Notes: generated from the letters alone by a model not told the origin. A stretch of DNA of 64,000 bases from SIG299 sp045531955 (GCA_045531955.1 JAZSFC010000051.1:1-64000); one strand, 5' to 3'. Shown: positions 16,445-24,860, numbered from the stretch's first letter. Numbers and translations: made by a program.

Positions 16445-17167
16445 ATGGAAACTTACCGGGAATTTTTGAACAGAATCGATTCCTTTGAAAAGAAATCTTG
16501 GAGATTTGCACCCGGAGATTTCAAAGGAAATCCATCTCTTGAAAAGAAAGTTCATTCGAATAATACGTTTCGTCCGTTTTACGGGGATACAGTGGTATTT
16601 GATTTAGATGATACAACAAAAGAACGGTTGACAAAATGGCTGGATGAATTGTATGCCATAGTGCCGGAATGCTTTTCGGAACGTCTGGCTACCGATACTT
16701 TACATATGACGTTGCATGATCTTTGCAATTCCGAAGAGTTTTCTGAAATTGCGGAAGAAGTCGAGATAAATAGGAAAAAGGTTCAGAGCTTGTGCAAAGA
16801 ACTTTTAAACTTTGATGCTATCAAAATGAAAAGCAAATACATCTTCAACATGGTAAATACCAGTCTTGTGCTGGGGTTGTATCCGGCGGATGAGACAGAG
16901 TATAGAAATTTAATGACGTTATATGATACATTTAATGAAGTGAAAAAGCTTTCGTATCCTTTGACACCGCATATTACACTGGCATATTATAATGTGCACG
17001 GATTTAATGAAACATCGGCAGGAAAATTGGAAGAGCTGGTATGTCAATTAAACTGTGCTGAATTGGAAAATGAAATGGAGATTGTGCTGAAAGCAGAAAA
17101 ATTATATTATCAGCATTTTGACAGCATGAATCATTACACGAATGTGCTTCCTGTTTTCGGGGAATAA
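16445..17167 (+). CDS. 2H phosphoesterase superfamily protein (2'-5' RNA ligase-like)
   Basis: 240 residues with two HxT motifs: DTLHMTLHDL in the first half and LTPHITLAYY in the second. This pair is the catalytic signature of the 2H superfamily, which includes 2'-5' RNA ligases and cyclic phosphodiesterases. The substrate cannot be deduced. I chose ATG 16445 because GGAG at 16435-16438 is correctly spaced; ATG 16433 lies upstream without a site. It overlaps the end of the transporter transcript. Confidence 0.8.
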   Translation: METYREFLNRIDSFEKKSWRFAPGDFKGNPSLEKKVHSNNTFRPFYGDTVVFDLDDTTKERLTKWLDELYAIVPECFSERLATDTLHMTLHDLCNSEEFSEIAEEVEINRKKVQSLCKELLNFDAIKMKSKYIFNMVNTSLVLGLYPADETEYRNLMTLYDTFNEVKKLSYPLTPHITLAYYNVHGFNETSAGKLEELVCQLNCAELENEMEIVLKAEKLYYQHFDSMNHYTNVLPVFGE

Positions 17168-17194
17168 GAAGTGTTATATAAAAGGAGCAAAAAT

Positions 17195-18112
17195 ATGAAT
17201 CAAAAATTTTCCGATATTCCGGGTTTTGATACCTGGGAGAGTGTGGAACTGCTTAGTAAAGGCTGGTCCACAGACAAAAAGTACATAGTAAAAACAAAAG
17301 CAGGGGAAAAACTTCTTCTCCGTATTGCAGACGTTGAATGTTTTGAACCGAAGAAAAAAGAGTACGACATCATCTGTGAGTATGCTACCCTTGGGTTTGA
17401 AATGTCAAAACCGCTAGGCTTTGGTTTTTGTGATGGCGGAGCACATACCTATATGCTGCTTACCTGGGTAGAGGGCGAGGATTTGGAAGATGCCCTGCCA
17501 AAACTCACAGAAAAGGAGCAGTACGAATTGGGACGCAGTGCAGGACGCATTCTGCGCCAAATTCACAGCATTCCCGTGGCGGAGAAGGATGTTCCTGCCC
17601 AAAGCAAGAAAATGAAGAAATTAACGCAATTAGAGCGCTATGAGCAGTCTGCGGTGCGCATTGCAGAGGATGAAACTGCGGTGCAGTATGTCAAAGATAA
17701 TATAGACAAGCTCTGGCTGGAACCGCCGGTATATATGCACGGGGACTTTCATCCGGGCAATCTGATATTTACGCCGCAAAAGGTTCTTGGTGTGATTGAT
17801 TTCAACCGTTGGGAAGTGGGTGACCCATACGAGGAGTTTTACAAGCTGGAAAGCTTCGGTGTGGAACTCAGTGTGCCGTATTGTGTCGGACAGATTGATG
17901 CTTATTTTGATGACAACGTCCCGATGCAGTTTTGGGAAACTCTGGCGGTGTATGTGGCCCATGCGTCCCTGTATTCCATCAAATGGGCGGAGAAGTTCGG
18001 GCAAGAGGATATGGATGGCATGGTAAGGCGATGTCTGGCGGCTATGGAGCATTACAATGGTTTTAGGAGTGTGGTACCGAGCTGGTACGTAGAATATAAA
18101 AAGGACAATTGA
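17195..18112 (+). CDS. Aminoglycoside phosphotransferase (APH) family kinase
   Basis: 305 residues with a protein-kinase-like fold: Lys-containing strand KKYIVKTKAG, the catalytic loop HGDFHPGNLIF (HGDx4N) and the metal-binding VIDFNRWEVGDP. APH family members phosphorylate aminoglycosides, sugars, choline or amino acids. This one sits among generic housekeeping genes, so a resistance role is not implied. AAAAGGAGC is correctly placed before ATG 17195, whereas the frame runs on to ATG 17171 without a ribosome site. Confidence 0.82.
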   Translation: MNQKFSDIPGFDTWESVELLSKGWSTDKKYIVKTKAGEKLLLRIADVECFEPKKKEYDIICEYATLGFEMSKPLGFGFCDGGAHTYMLLTWVEGEDLEDALPKLTEKEQYELGRSAGRILRQIHSIPVAEKDVPAQSKKMKKLTQLERYEQSAVRIAEDETAVQYVKDNIDKLWLEPPVYMHGDFHPGNLIFTPQKVLGVIDFNRWEVGDPYEEFYKLESFGVELSVPYCVGQIDAYFDDNVPMQFWETLAVYVAHASLYSIKWAEKFGQEDMDGMVRRCLAAMEHYNGFRSVVPSWYVEYKKDN

Positions 18113-18125
18113 GAAAGGCAGAACA

Positions 18126-18902
18126 ATGAAAATAGCAACGTATAACATTTGGAATGATGAAGCAACTTTGGAGCTTCGTGCAAAGCAAGTTCTCGAGGAA
18201 ATACTTGCAGTAGATGCGGATGTAATCGGCTTGCAGGAGGTTTCCACGGGATTTTATCACAAATATTTGGCAACGGAAATAGGTTATGTGCATCACGCAT
18301 TTATGCAGTATCCGGGGGAAGAAGAAGGCTTGGCAATTCTTTGCCGGTATCCGCTGATTTTCCTGGAAGCGCTGTATCAGCGGGAGAACTATGCTAACAG
18401 CACGGCAATGAATGCATTCTTTATGGTGGATGGAATCAGGTTTTCTTTGACAAATGTTCATCTGCCATGGGATTCCGTGGGTGCAAGAGAGCATCAGATT
18501 CTTGCCATTGACCGGCATTTGCATGAACAGAATGCGGATTTTCACATCCTTTTGGGGGATTTTAACGGAGATATTGGTTCTTCCGTGGACCGTTATTTGC
18601 GTGGGGAACAGACCTTGCACGGCTGTGAGGCAAATCCGCCTTGGAACGACTTGGCGAGAACATATGCGGCACGCTATGGTGAGGTAGTAAAACCAACGTT
18701 AGATATCGTACATAACCCGCGTTGGGCAGGAAAGAAGTCTATCTATGCACCGGAAGTTATGGACCGGATTTACCTGATGGGCCACTGGAATGAATCAGAG
18801 CTTGAGTCGGTAAACTTGTTTGGTACGGAAGTTTCTAAGAAAACCGGTTATGCAGCCAGCGACCACTACGGCGTGGTGGCAGAGGTAAATTTTCGAAAGT
18901 AA
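18126..18902 (+). CDS. Endonuclease/exonuclease/phosphatase (EEP) family hydrolase
   Basis: 258 residues with the EEP motifs in order: ATYNIWND (Asn), VIGLQEVSTG (metal-binding Glu), NVHLPWDS, LLGDFNGDIG (Asp/Asn) and ASDHYGVVAEV (catalytic Asp-His). The family cleaves phosphodiesters in nucleic acids, phospholipids or phosphoinositides. No signal peptide is present, so it acts in the cytoplasm. ATG 18126 follows GAGAAAGGCAGAAC. Confidence 0.85.
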   Translation: MKIATYNIWNDEATLELRAKQVLEEILAVDADVIGLQEVSTGFYHKYLATEIGYVHHAFMQYPGEEEGLAILCRYPLIFLEALYQRENYANSTAMNAFFMVDGIRFSLTNVHLPWDSVGAREHQILAIDRHLHEQNADFHILLGDFNGDIGSSVDRYLRGEQTLHGCEANPPWNDLARTYAARYGEVVKPTLDIVHNPRWAGKKSIYAPEVMDRIYLMGHWNESELESVNLFGTEVSKKTGYAASDHYGVVAEVNFRK

Positions 18903-18952
18903 TTCATTAGGGGTGCAGATGGTGTGCTAAAGTAAATAAGGGGGAAAGAAAT

Positions 18953-19462
18953 ATGAAACGAATTGTACTATATGAAAGCGGCACCGGTTTCACAGCTCAG
19001 TATGCCGCATGGATTGCAGAAGAATTACAGTGTGAAAGTGTTGCATTAAAGAATGCAAAAACAGTGAATGTTGCAGATTATGACCAGGTGATTTTCGGCG
19101 GTTGGATGTGTGCCGGAAAGGTCATGGGATATGATAAGTTTGTAAAGCTGAATGTAAAGAATGTGGTGCTGTTTGCGGTGGGGATGGCACCATCCGTCCC
19201 GGAAGTGGCAAATAAAATTATTGCGGACAACGGATTTGATGCAGAACGGTTCTTCTACTTGGAAGGCGGTTACCGTCCGGAAAAGGTGAATTTTATCATG
19301 CGTACTATGATGAAAATGTTAAAGAAGTCCATCGAAAAGAAGCCGGAAAAGACAGAAGAAGATTTATATATCATAAAAACCTTCGATGGTGCAGATAATG
19401 CGAAGAAAGAGGCAGTGAAACCATTAGTGGAGTATTGCATAAAAGGAGGAGCATTATGTTAG
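18953..19462 (+). CDS. Flavodoxin-domain protein
   Basis: 169 residues beginning KRIVLYESGTGFTAQYAAWI, the FMN phosphate-binding loop of the flavodoxin_5/HemG type, then YDQVIFGGWMCAGKV, the second FMN loop. The C-terminal third is a Lys-rich helix region. It probably serves as an electron carrier or small flavin reductase. ATG 18953 follows AAGGGGGAAAG. Its last codons overlap the ribosome site and start of the peroxiredoxin, linking the two redox proteins. Confidence 0.82.
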   Translation: MKRIVLYESGTGFTAQYAAWIAEELQCESVALKNAKTVNVADYDQVIFGGWMCAGKVMGYDKFVKLNVKNVVLFAVGMAPSVPEVANKIIADNGFDAERFFYLEGGYRPEKVNFIMRTMMKMLKKSIEKKPEKTEEDLYIIKTFDGADNAKKEAVKPLVEYCIKGGALC

Positions 19463-19908
19463 AAATCGGAACAAAAGCACCGGCATTTTCCCTGCCGGAT
19501 CAGAACGGAACCGTTCATATCTTAGAAGATTATAAGGGCAAAAAGGTAGTGTTGTATTTTTATCCGAAGGACAATACTTCCGGTTGTTCCAAGCAGGCCT
19601 GCGGTTTTGCAGAATTGTATCCGCAGTTCACGGAAAAAGGTGCTGTGGTAATCGGTGTCAGCAAGGACAGTGTGGCATCCCATAAGAAGTTTGAAGAAAA
19701 GTTCGGTCTGCCGTTTACTTTGCTTTCCGATGTGGAGCTTGCGGCAATTAAAGCCTATGATGTGTGGCAGGAAAAGAACATGTACGGTAAAATTACCATG
19801 GGCGTGGTTCGTACCACTTATCTGATTGATGAAGATGGCGTAATTGTCAAGGCATTTGGTAAGGTCAAGGCAGCAGAGAACCCGGAAAAAATGTTGGCAG
19901 AGATATAA
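19456..19908 (+). CDS. bcp: Thioredoxin-dependent peroxiredoxin, Bcp type
   Basis: 150 residues: GTKAPAFSLPDQNG at the front and the active-site segment FYPKDNTSGCSKQACGF, with the peroxidatic Cys and the resolving Cys five residues later, as in Bcp/PrxQ. It reduces hydrogen peroxide and organic peroxides at the expense of thioredoxin. The start is ATG 19456 after AAAAGGAGGAGC; a longer frame from 19435 lacks a ribosome site. It overlaps the flavodoxin gene by seven bases. Confidence 0.9.
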   Translation: MLEIGTKAPAFSLPDQNGTVHILEDYKGKKVVLYFYPKDNTSGCSKQACGFAELYPQFTEKGAVVIGVSKDSVASHKKFEEKFGLPFTLLSDVELAAIKAYDVWQEKNMYGKITMGVVRTTYLIDEDGVIVKAFGKVKAAENPEKMLAEI

Positions 19909-20020
19909 AATAAAGCATAAAAAGGAAAGAAATCAGGCTGTTTTACTCCAATGTCACTAGCTAAAAATAAATCAAAAATGCCGGTAACGGCAAAAATGTG
20001 ATTATACGCATGCAGGCATA

Positions 20021-20056
20021 TTGCATTTATTGCCGATAATGTGATATACTATATCA
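20021..20056 (+). promoter_or_regulatory. Promoter with palindromic operator for the Fic gene
   Basis: TTGCAT at 20021-20026 and TATACT at 20045-20050 are separated by 18 bases. The -10 box lies inside a perfect palindrome, TGATATA-C-TATATCA (20042-20056). A repressor bound there would block transcription. The Fic protein itself carries an N-terminal HTH. Confidence 0.6.
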
Positions 20057-20101
20057 TAGTTAAGTGTAATAAGAAATTAATTCTATAACGGAGGAGTGCA
20101 G

Positions 20102-20992
20102 ATGAGATACCTTTCGGTTACTGAAATAGCAGAAAAATGGGGAGTTTCGGAACGTAGTGTCAGGAACTACTGTGCTCATGGACGAGTGAACGGTGCATTT
20201 CTTACCGGAAAGACCTGGAACATTCCTGAAAATGCAGAAAAACCGGAACGTTCCAATAAAAAGAAAGAGCGGCCGGTTATTTTGCTGGATATTCTGCAGG
20301 AGCAGAAATCAAGCAGGTACTCCGGTGGAATTTATCATAAAACACAGATTGAATTAACTTATAATTCTAATCATATGGAAGGTAGTCGGCTGACTCGCGA
20401 TCAGACCAGATATATCTTTGAAACCAACACCATCGGTGTAGAAAAAGAAGTGTTGAATGTGGACGATTTGATTGAAACTGCAAATCATTTCCGCTGTATT
20501 GATATGATTATTGATAATGCAAAGGCGTCTCTGACAGAGAAGCTTATCAAGGAACTTCATCTGGTTTTAAAGAATGGTACCAGTGATTCCAGAAAAGATT
20601 GGTTTGCTGTAGGAGCTTATAAAAAGATGCCGAATGAAGTGGGCGGCACAGATACTGCGCTTCCGGAAGAAGTTGCCGAGAAAATGAAAGCTCTGCTGGC
20701 AGAGTACAATGGAAAAGAAGTAAAATCTTTTGAAGATATTTTGGATTTTCATGTGCGGTTTGAACGTATTCATCCGTTTCAGGATGGCAACGGTCGTGTG
20801 GGCAGACTGATTATGTTCAAAGAATGTCTGAAATATAATATTGTTCCCTTCATTATCGAGGATAATCTGAAGATGTTCTATTATCGTGGGCTGAAAGAAT
20901 GGAACAATGAGAAAGGCTATCTGAAAGATACCTGTCTGACGGCGCAGGACAAGTATAAAGCATATTTGGACTATTTTAGGATTAACTATTAA
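20102..20992 (+). CDS. Fic family protein with N-terminal HTH
   Basis: 296 residues. The first 45 form a MerR/excisionase-like DNA-binding domain (LSVTEIAEKWGVSERSVRNY). The Fic core motif HPFQDGNGRVGR is complete, with the catalytic His at residue 224. A class II inhibitory motif, SNHMEG (Ser89, Glu93, Gly94), precedes it. Fic enzymes transfer AMP from ATP to target proteins, and the inhibitory Glu keeps them silent until released. ATG 20102 follows GGAGGAG at the right spacing; GTG 20096 is part of that site. The HTH and the palindrome over the -10 box suggest autoregulation. No separate antitoxin gene is present, consistent with a self-contained class II protein. Confidence 0.9.
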   Translation: MRYLSVTEIAEKWGVSERSVRNYCAHGRVNGAFLTGKTWNIPENAEKPERSNKKKERPVILLDILQEQKSSRYSGGIYHKTQIELTYNSNHMEGSRLTRDQTRYIFETNTIGVEKEVLNVDDLIETANHFRCIDMIIDNAKASLTEKLIKELHLVLKNGTSDSRKDWFAVGAYKKMPNEVGGTDTALPEEVAEKMKALLAEYNGKEVKSFEDILDFHVRFERIHPFQDGNGRVGRLIMFKECLKYNIVPFIIEDNLKMFYYRGLKEWNNEKGYLKDTCLTAQDKYKAYLDYFRINY

Positions 20993-21029
20993 ATTATTTT
21001 CAAATGGATATATATTACGGAGAATGCCA

Positions 21030-21908
21030 ATGCTTTACCTTTCCCAGTTCGAATTCCCGGATGCAGAGGAGGAATTCGACTATATTTTAAAACAAAAGAA
21101 AACCTGCTATGATACCTATTATCCCTTCAAAATTTTGTCAGAGCATCAGTTAAAATGTCTGAATTTTGAGCCGGTGACTATTTTGTATGGAGGAAACGGC
21201 TCCGGTAAAACCACGGCATTAAATGTGATGGCAGAAAAGCTCGGCTTACAGCGGGATGCGTTGTACAACCGGTCTGCCTTTTTTGAAGGATATACAGGTC
21301 TTTGTTATTCTGTATCTGAGCGGGAGATTCCAAAGGACAGCCGAATTATTACCAGCGATGATGTGTTTGACTTTATGCTGAATTTAAGAAGCTTAAATGA
21401 GGGTATTGATAATTCCAGGGAAGATTTGCTGGAAGAATACCGCAGATTAACGGATCCCTTTGCACCACGGTTTCAACTGCATTCTCTGGATGACTATGAG
21501 CAGTTAAAACGCGTAACGGCCGCCAGGCGTAAAACCAAATCCCAGTACGTCAGGGATTATTTGGGCAGTAACATCAGGGAACGGTCTAACGGAGAAAGTG
21601 CGCTCATGTACTTTACAAACAAGATTCAGGAAAATGGTTTGTATTTGCTGGATGAGCCGGAAAACAGCCTGTCTCCGGAACGTCAAATGGAACTGGTAAA
21701 ATTTTTGGAGGATTCTGTACGGTTCTTCGGATGCCAGTTTGTGATTGCTACCCATTCCCCGTTTTTTCTTGCCATGAGAGATGCCAAAATCTATGATTTG
21801 TCCGGCGAAAAGGCATGCGTGAAGCGGTGGACGGAGCTTGCAAATGTACGGGCGTATTATGACTTTTTTAAGAAGCATGAGAGCGCGTTTGAAAGTGACA
21901 ATGAGTAA
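21030..21908 (+). CDS. ATP-binding protein of the AAA/ABC-ATPase (AAA_21) type
   Basis: 292 residues. Walker A is ILYGGNGSGKTTALN, the ABC-like signature is RERSNGESALMYF, Walker B is LYLLDEPENSLSPE and the switch region is IATHSPFFLAM. This arrangement is that of single-domain predicted ATPases related to RecF/SMC heads. Its role is unknown. A partner such as a TOPRIM nuclease would hint at defence, but none is present. I chose ATG 21030 over ATG 21024 because ACGGAG ends at 21022. It follows the Fic gene by 37 bases. Confidence 0.78.
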   Translation: MLYLSQFEFPDAEEEFDYILKQKKTCYDTYYPFKILSEHQLKCLNFEPVTILYGGNGSGKTTALNVMAEKLGLQRDALYNRSAFFEGYTGLCYSVSEREIPKDSRIITSDDVFDFMLNLRSLNEGIDNSREDLLEEYRRLTDPFAPRFQLHSLDDYEQLKRVTAARRKTKSQYVRDYLGSNIRERSNGESALMYFTNKIQENGLYLLDEPENSLSPERQMELVKFLEDSVRFFGCQFVIATHSPFFLAMRDAKIYDLSGEKACVKRWTELANVRAYYDFFKKHESAFESDNE

Positions 21909-21925
21909 AATAGGTGGAGCGTAAG

Positions 21926-22402
21926 ATGAAAATAAGAAAATCTGCCAGGGCAATTGTAATAAATAGCAAGAATCAGATGTTTCTGTTTCAATATATGTTT
22001 GATTATCTGGAAGACAGTAAAGCAGTCTGGATTACTCCCGGTGGAAGTCTGGAAGAAGGAGAGTCCTTCGTGGATGCATTAAAAAGAGAGGTTTACGAAG
22101 AACTTGGAGTACAGCTTACAAAAGAATGCCCGGAGGTTTATTACCGGAATCCGATATACACATTAAAAAATGGCGAAAAGGTACAAAGTGTGGAAAAGTT
22201 TTTCCTTGTTGTTTTGGACGAAAATACATTTTCTTTTGATCACTGGACCGAGAGCGAGAAGAAACGGATGCGGGCTGGAAAGTGGTGGGCCATAGAGGAA
22301 ATTGAGCAATCCAAGGATGAATTTTTTTCAAAAGATGTTGTCCGAATTTTGAAAGAACTCTCTGGTAGGAAGTTAGCGGAGGAATCGCAGATAATCGCAT
22401 AA
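21926..22402 (+). CDS. Nudix hydrolase
   Basis: 158 residues with a complete Nudix box, GGSLEEGESFVDALKREVYE followed by ELG, that matches Gx5Ex7REUxEExGU. The family hydrolyses nucleoside diphosphates linked to another moiety. The start is ATG 21926 behind AGGTGGAG; the frame opens at GTG 21914 within the ribosome site. No further specificity can be read. Confidence 0.88.
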   Translation: MKIRKSARAIVINSKNQMFLFQYMFDYLEDSKAVWITPGGSLEEGESFVDALKREVYEELGVQLTKECPEVYYRNPIYTLKNGEKVQSVEKFFLVVLDENTFSFDHWTESEKKRMRAGKWWAIEEIEQSKDEFFSKDVVRILKELSGRKLAEESQIIA

Positions 22403-22543
22403 TAATATTGGAATGTAGGTAGAGAACGGTTTAAAATAATCTGAGAATTTCTTTTTCTCATTTGCTGTTGTATACTCTAAATTGTTCAGGGCAAGAGTGT
22501 GGCCACAAAACACGTTCTGAGAAACTTTAGAGAGGTGATAGAA

Positions 22544-23272
22544 GTGAAATACGAAAACGGTAAAGATATTTTTCCGGAGCGCTTATTGAAACAGATTCAA
22601 AAGTACGTGTCCGGAAAGCTAGTATACATACCTTCCCCAGAGGAAAAGAAAAAGGACTGGGGAGAAGCCTCCGGCTACCGGCAGTATCTGCAGAAGCGAA
22701 ATCTGGATATTCAGTTGAAGTTTCGCAATGGCGTTACCATCGGACAGCTGGCGGAGGAATATTGCCTCTCTCATGAAACAATCAAAAAGATTGCTTACTC
22801 AAAGAAAGAGGTGTTTATTATGGATTACAAATGTACCCTGTCATCGGCGGTAAATTATGCACGTAATGGAAAGTTGGAAGAATGGATTCACTGCTATCTT
22901 TTGTCGGATGGGCATAATAAGGAGTTTTCTGATGGATTAAAGCTCTTTGACCGTTATTTTATAGGTCCGGTAAAAATTCCGTTGAACCTGTTTTCCAGAG
23001 ACTGTGGTCCGGAGGACGGCATGAAGTGGCAGATTCCCAAGGAACCATTTGAGAGAAAAGTTCAACAGCTGATGGAAGTTATCAAGCGGGAAACTGATCT
23101 GCCGCCGCTCATTGTTCATTATAGCTTAGATGGGTTTGAACTAAACGACGGTAACCATCGTTATGAGGCTTATCAGAGACTTGGAATTACAGAGTATTAT
23201 GTAATTGTGTGGATAACAGAGAAAGAAGAGTATTCGGACTTCATAGAGAAATACTCCAAATATATGCAGTAA
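22544..23272 (+). CDS. CD3324-family domain fused to a ParB/sulfiredoxin-like domain
   Basis: 242 residues in two parts. Residues 1-88 match the small CD3324 family: KYENGKDIFPERLLKQIQKY, then YLQKRNLDIQLKFRNG and an HTH-like end IGQLAEEYCLSHETIKKIAY. Residues 93-242 look like a ParB/Srx-type domain with PPLIVHYSLDGFELNDGNHR and YEAYQRLG. The usual CD3324 protein is about this first part alone. GTG 22544 follows AGAGGTGA. An internal ATG at 22820, behind AAAGAGGTG with six bases of spacing, could produce the second domain separately. The function of either part is unproven. Confidence 0.72.
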   Translation: MKYENGKDIFPERLLKQIQKYVSGKLVYIPSPEEKKKDWGEASGYRQYLQKRNLDIQLKFRNGVTIGQLAEEYCLSHETIKKIAYSKKEVFIMDYKCTLSSAVNYARNGKLEEWIHCYLLSDGHNKEFSDGLKLFDRYFIGPVKIPLNLFSRDCGPEDGMKWQIPKEPFERKVQQLMEVIKRETDLPPLIVHYSLDGFELNDGNHRYEAYQRLGITEYYVIVWITEKEEYSDFIEKYSKYMQ

Positions 23273-23276
23273 TTCA

Positions 23277-23305
23277 TTGACAATTGAGAAAAATTATGCG
23301 ATAAT
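23277..23305 (+). promoter_or_regulatory. Sigma-A promoter of the mntP riboswitch
   Basis: TTGACA at 23277-23282 and GATAAT at 23300-23305 with a 17-base spacer. The riboswitch begins about 15 bases further on. Confidence 0.75.
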
Positions 23306-23321
23306 CCTTTCGAACTGAAAA

Positions 23322-23408
23322 CCTGTGAGGGAGTAGCGAGCGTGTAAACGTAGCAAGTCAACATACTGGCCGTAAGGTCTGGCTTGTTTTAAATCGCGAG
23401 ACTCATGT
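23322..23408 (+). promoter_or_regulatory. Manganese-sensing yybP-ykoY riboswitch
   Basis: The conserved elements of this class occur in order: GGGAGTAGC, GTAGCAAGTCAACATACTG, a GGCC-GTAA-GGTC hairpin, GGCTTG and CGCGAGACTCATG. TGTGAG at 23324-23329 can pair with CTCATG at 23402-23407 as the closing P1 helix. These riboswitches bind Mn2+ and usually control Mn exporters, and the gene downstream is mntP. AGACTCATGT can alternatively pair with ACATGGAGTCT at about 23435, a possible switch helix. Confidence 0.88.
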
Positions 23409-23452
23409 TGTAGCAGAAGGCTATACATGGAGTCTACTAATTTTTGAGATAT

Positions 23453-23488
23453 AACCAAGTATGGCTTTGGCTGTACTTGGTTTCTTTC
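23453..23488 (+). terminator. Riboswitch expression-platform terminator
   Basis: AACCAAGTA at 23453-23461 and TACTTGGTT at 23474-23482 form a perfect 9-bp stem followed by TCTTTC. It lies between the aptamer and mntP, so it is the likely on/off element, with Mn2+ expected to favour read-through. Confidence 0.65.
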
Positions 23489-23537
23489 ATGTTTGGAAAA
23501 GAAGCAGCATACAATTGACGTAACGGAGGAAATGAAG

Positions 23538-24125
23538 ATGGAATGGAATTTTGTGTTTTTCTTTAACAGTGTCTTACTGGGTGTCGGACTTGCCATGGAT
23601 GCCTTTTCTGTATCTCTTGCCAACGGCTTAAATGAAACCTGCATGAAGCAGAAGAAAATGTGCGGTGTGGCAGGTATATTTGCCCTGTTCCAGGCGGCAA
23701 TGCCGATGATTGGTTGGATTTGTGTACATACAATAGTTGAAAAGTTTCAGGCATTTGAGAAGTTTATTCCGTTCATTGCTTTGATTTTACTTGTTTACAT
23801 TGGCGGAAAGATGCTGTTGGAAGGTTTGAAAAAGAAAGAAGAAGACGAGGAAGAATGCAAGGCAGTCTGTCTTTCTGCGTTATTGGTACAGGGTGTCGCT
23901 ACTTCCATCGATGCGCTTTCCGTTGGGTTTACCATTGCAGAATATGGATTAGTAATGGCAATCGTCTGTGCGGCAATTATTGCGATGGTAACCTTCTTCA
24001 TTTGTTATGCCGGTATTGCTATCGGGAAAAAGTTTGGTACAAAACTTGCAAATAAAGCTTCCGTATTTGGCGGAGTTATTCTGATTTTAATCGGACTGGA
24101 AATTTTTATTACAGGTATATTTTAA
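23538..24125 (+). CDS. mntP: Manganese efflux pump MntP
   Basis: 195 residues, six predicted membrane helices in two related halves. Each half carries the family signature with a conserved Asp: GLAMDAFSVSLANG and ATSIDALSVGFT. The cytoplasmic loop between them is rich in Lys and Glu (LKKKEEDEEE). MntP exports Mn2+. The start is ATG 23538, seven bases after GGAGGA; two earlier in-frame ATGs are too close to, or lack, a ribosome site. Control by the manganese riboswitch upstream fits the function. Confidence 0.94.
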   Translation: MEWNFVFFFNSVLLGVGLAMDAFSVSLANGLNETCMKQKKMCGVAGIFALFQAAMPMIGWICVHTIVEKFQAFEKFIPFIALILLVYIGGKMLLEGLKKKEEDEEECKAVCLSALLVQGVATSIDALSVGFTIAEYGLVMAIVCAAIIAMVTFFICYAGIAIGKKFGTKLANKASVFGGVILILIGLEIFITGIF

Positions 24126-24140
24126 AAATTTTTATTCTTT

Positions 24141-24162
24141 CCCCCTTTTTTTGATTATCGTA
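24141..24162 (+). promoter_or_regulatory. Possible SigI-type promoter
   Basis: CCCCC at 24141-24145 is followed after 13 bases by CGTA at 24159-24162. This resembles the C-rich -35 and CGWA -10 elements reported for SigI promoters of Bacillus and Clostridium. A sigma-A-like TATACT at 24172 is a competing reading. The presence of sigI 750 bases downstream makes it worth noting. Confidence 0.4.
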
Positions 24163-24229
24163 TGTGAATTATATACTATAGACACATAATTATGGATGAA
24201 TCTATGAAGCAAAGAAAGGATAAAGAAAT

Positions 24230-24823
24230 ATGAAGAAGATGTTTTTATTTTTACTGGTTGCCGGAATCCTGGCAGCACCTACAATAACCACAGAAGCGGC
24301 GCAAAATGATGCGGTTGTTTCTGAAGACGTAAGCAGCAGAAGAACAAAGGATCCGCAAAGGGAAGAAGAGCGCTTGTTGCGCGAGGCAAAAAAAGTTGTC
24401 AGAGAGATATTCAAGGCACAGCGTGAAGCAAAAAAAGAAGAAAGAACCATTACGAACAGCCGGATTTATAACCTGCGTGAGCAATTGGAAGGCGCAGATA
24501 AAGAAGCGAAGAAAGAACTTCGTGCAGCAATTGCTGACCTGCGGGAGAATAAGAAGTATGACTCTATAGAAAAATTTCTGGATAATCTGGTGTTGTCATA
24601 CGGCAATGATTCCGTAAAATCCGAGGGTTATGTAGTTTCTGTTGCAGATACCAGAAAGAACTTAGATGCGGAAATTACTTATAATGCCAAAAACAGAACT
24701 CTTATCTTGACAAAAGATGGCATTACAGTTAATGTGACATTGGATGCAAACGGAGCTTATGCAAACGGTGAAGTGTTGTACGCGAAAGGAAGTCATACGG
24801 ACTCCGACGAGGAAGCAGAGTAA
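24230..24823 (+). CDS. Secreted protein with charged helical segment, unknown function
   Basis: 197 residues. A signal peptide is clear (MKKMFLFLLVAGILAAPTIT, with cleavage likely after TEAA). Residues 40-105 form a strongly charged Arg/Glu/Lys/Ala-rich helix, and the rest is a small domain with strands DAEITYNAKNRTLILT and GITVNVTLDANGAYA. The family is not recognised. It is immediately upstream of sigI-rsgI, possibly behind a SigI-type promoter, and its charged helix resembles the tail of RsgI in composition. It could be a regulon member or part of the sensing mechanism. ATG 24230 follows AGAAAGGATAAAG. Confidence 0.7.
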   Translation: MKKMFLFLLVAGILAAPTITTEAAQNDAVVSEDVSSRRTKDPQREEERLLREAKKVVREIFKAQREAKKEERTITNSRIYNLREQLEGADKEAKKELRAAIADLRENKKYDSIEKFLDNLVLSYGNDSVKSEGYVVSVADTRKNLDAEITYNAKNRTLILTKDGITVNVTLDANGAYANGEVLYAKGSHTDSDEEAE

Positions 24824-24860
24824 TTGGATATCCTGCAATCAAATACATATATGGTGGACA

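Noticed and set aside
17195..18112. Aminoglycoside resistance gene
   Set aside because: The APH fold alone does not show resistance. The gene lies among housekeeping genes and lacks specific similarity to known resistance enzymes that I can see.
20102..21908. Fic protein plus ATPase as a defence island
   Set aside because: The Fic protein carries its own inhibitory motif and the ATPase lacks a visible nuclease partner. The neighbours are ordinary genes, so I could not support a joint defence system.
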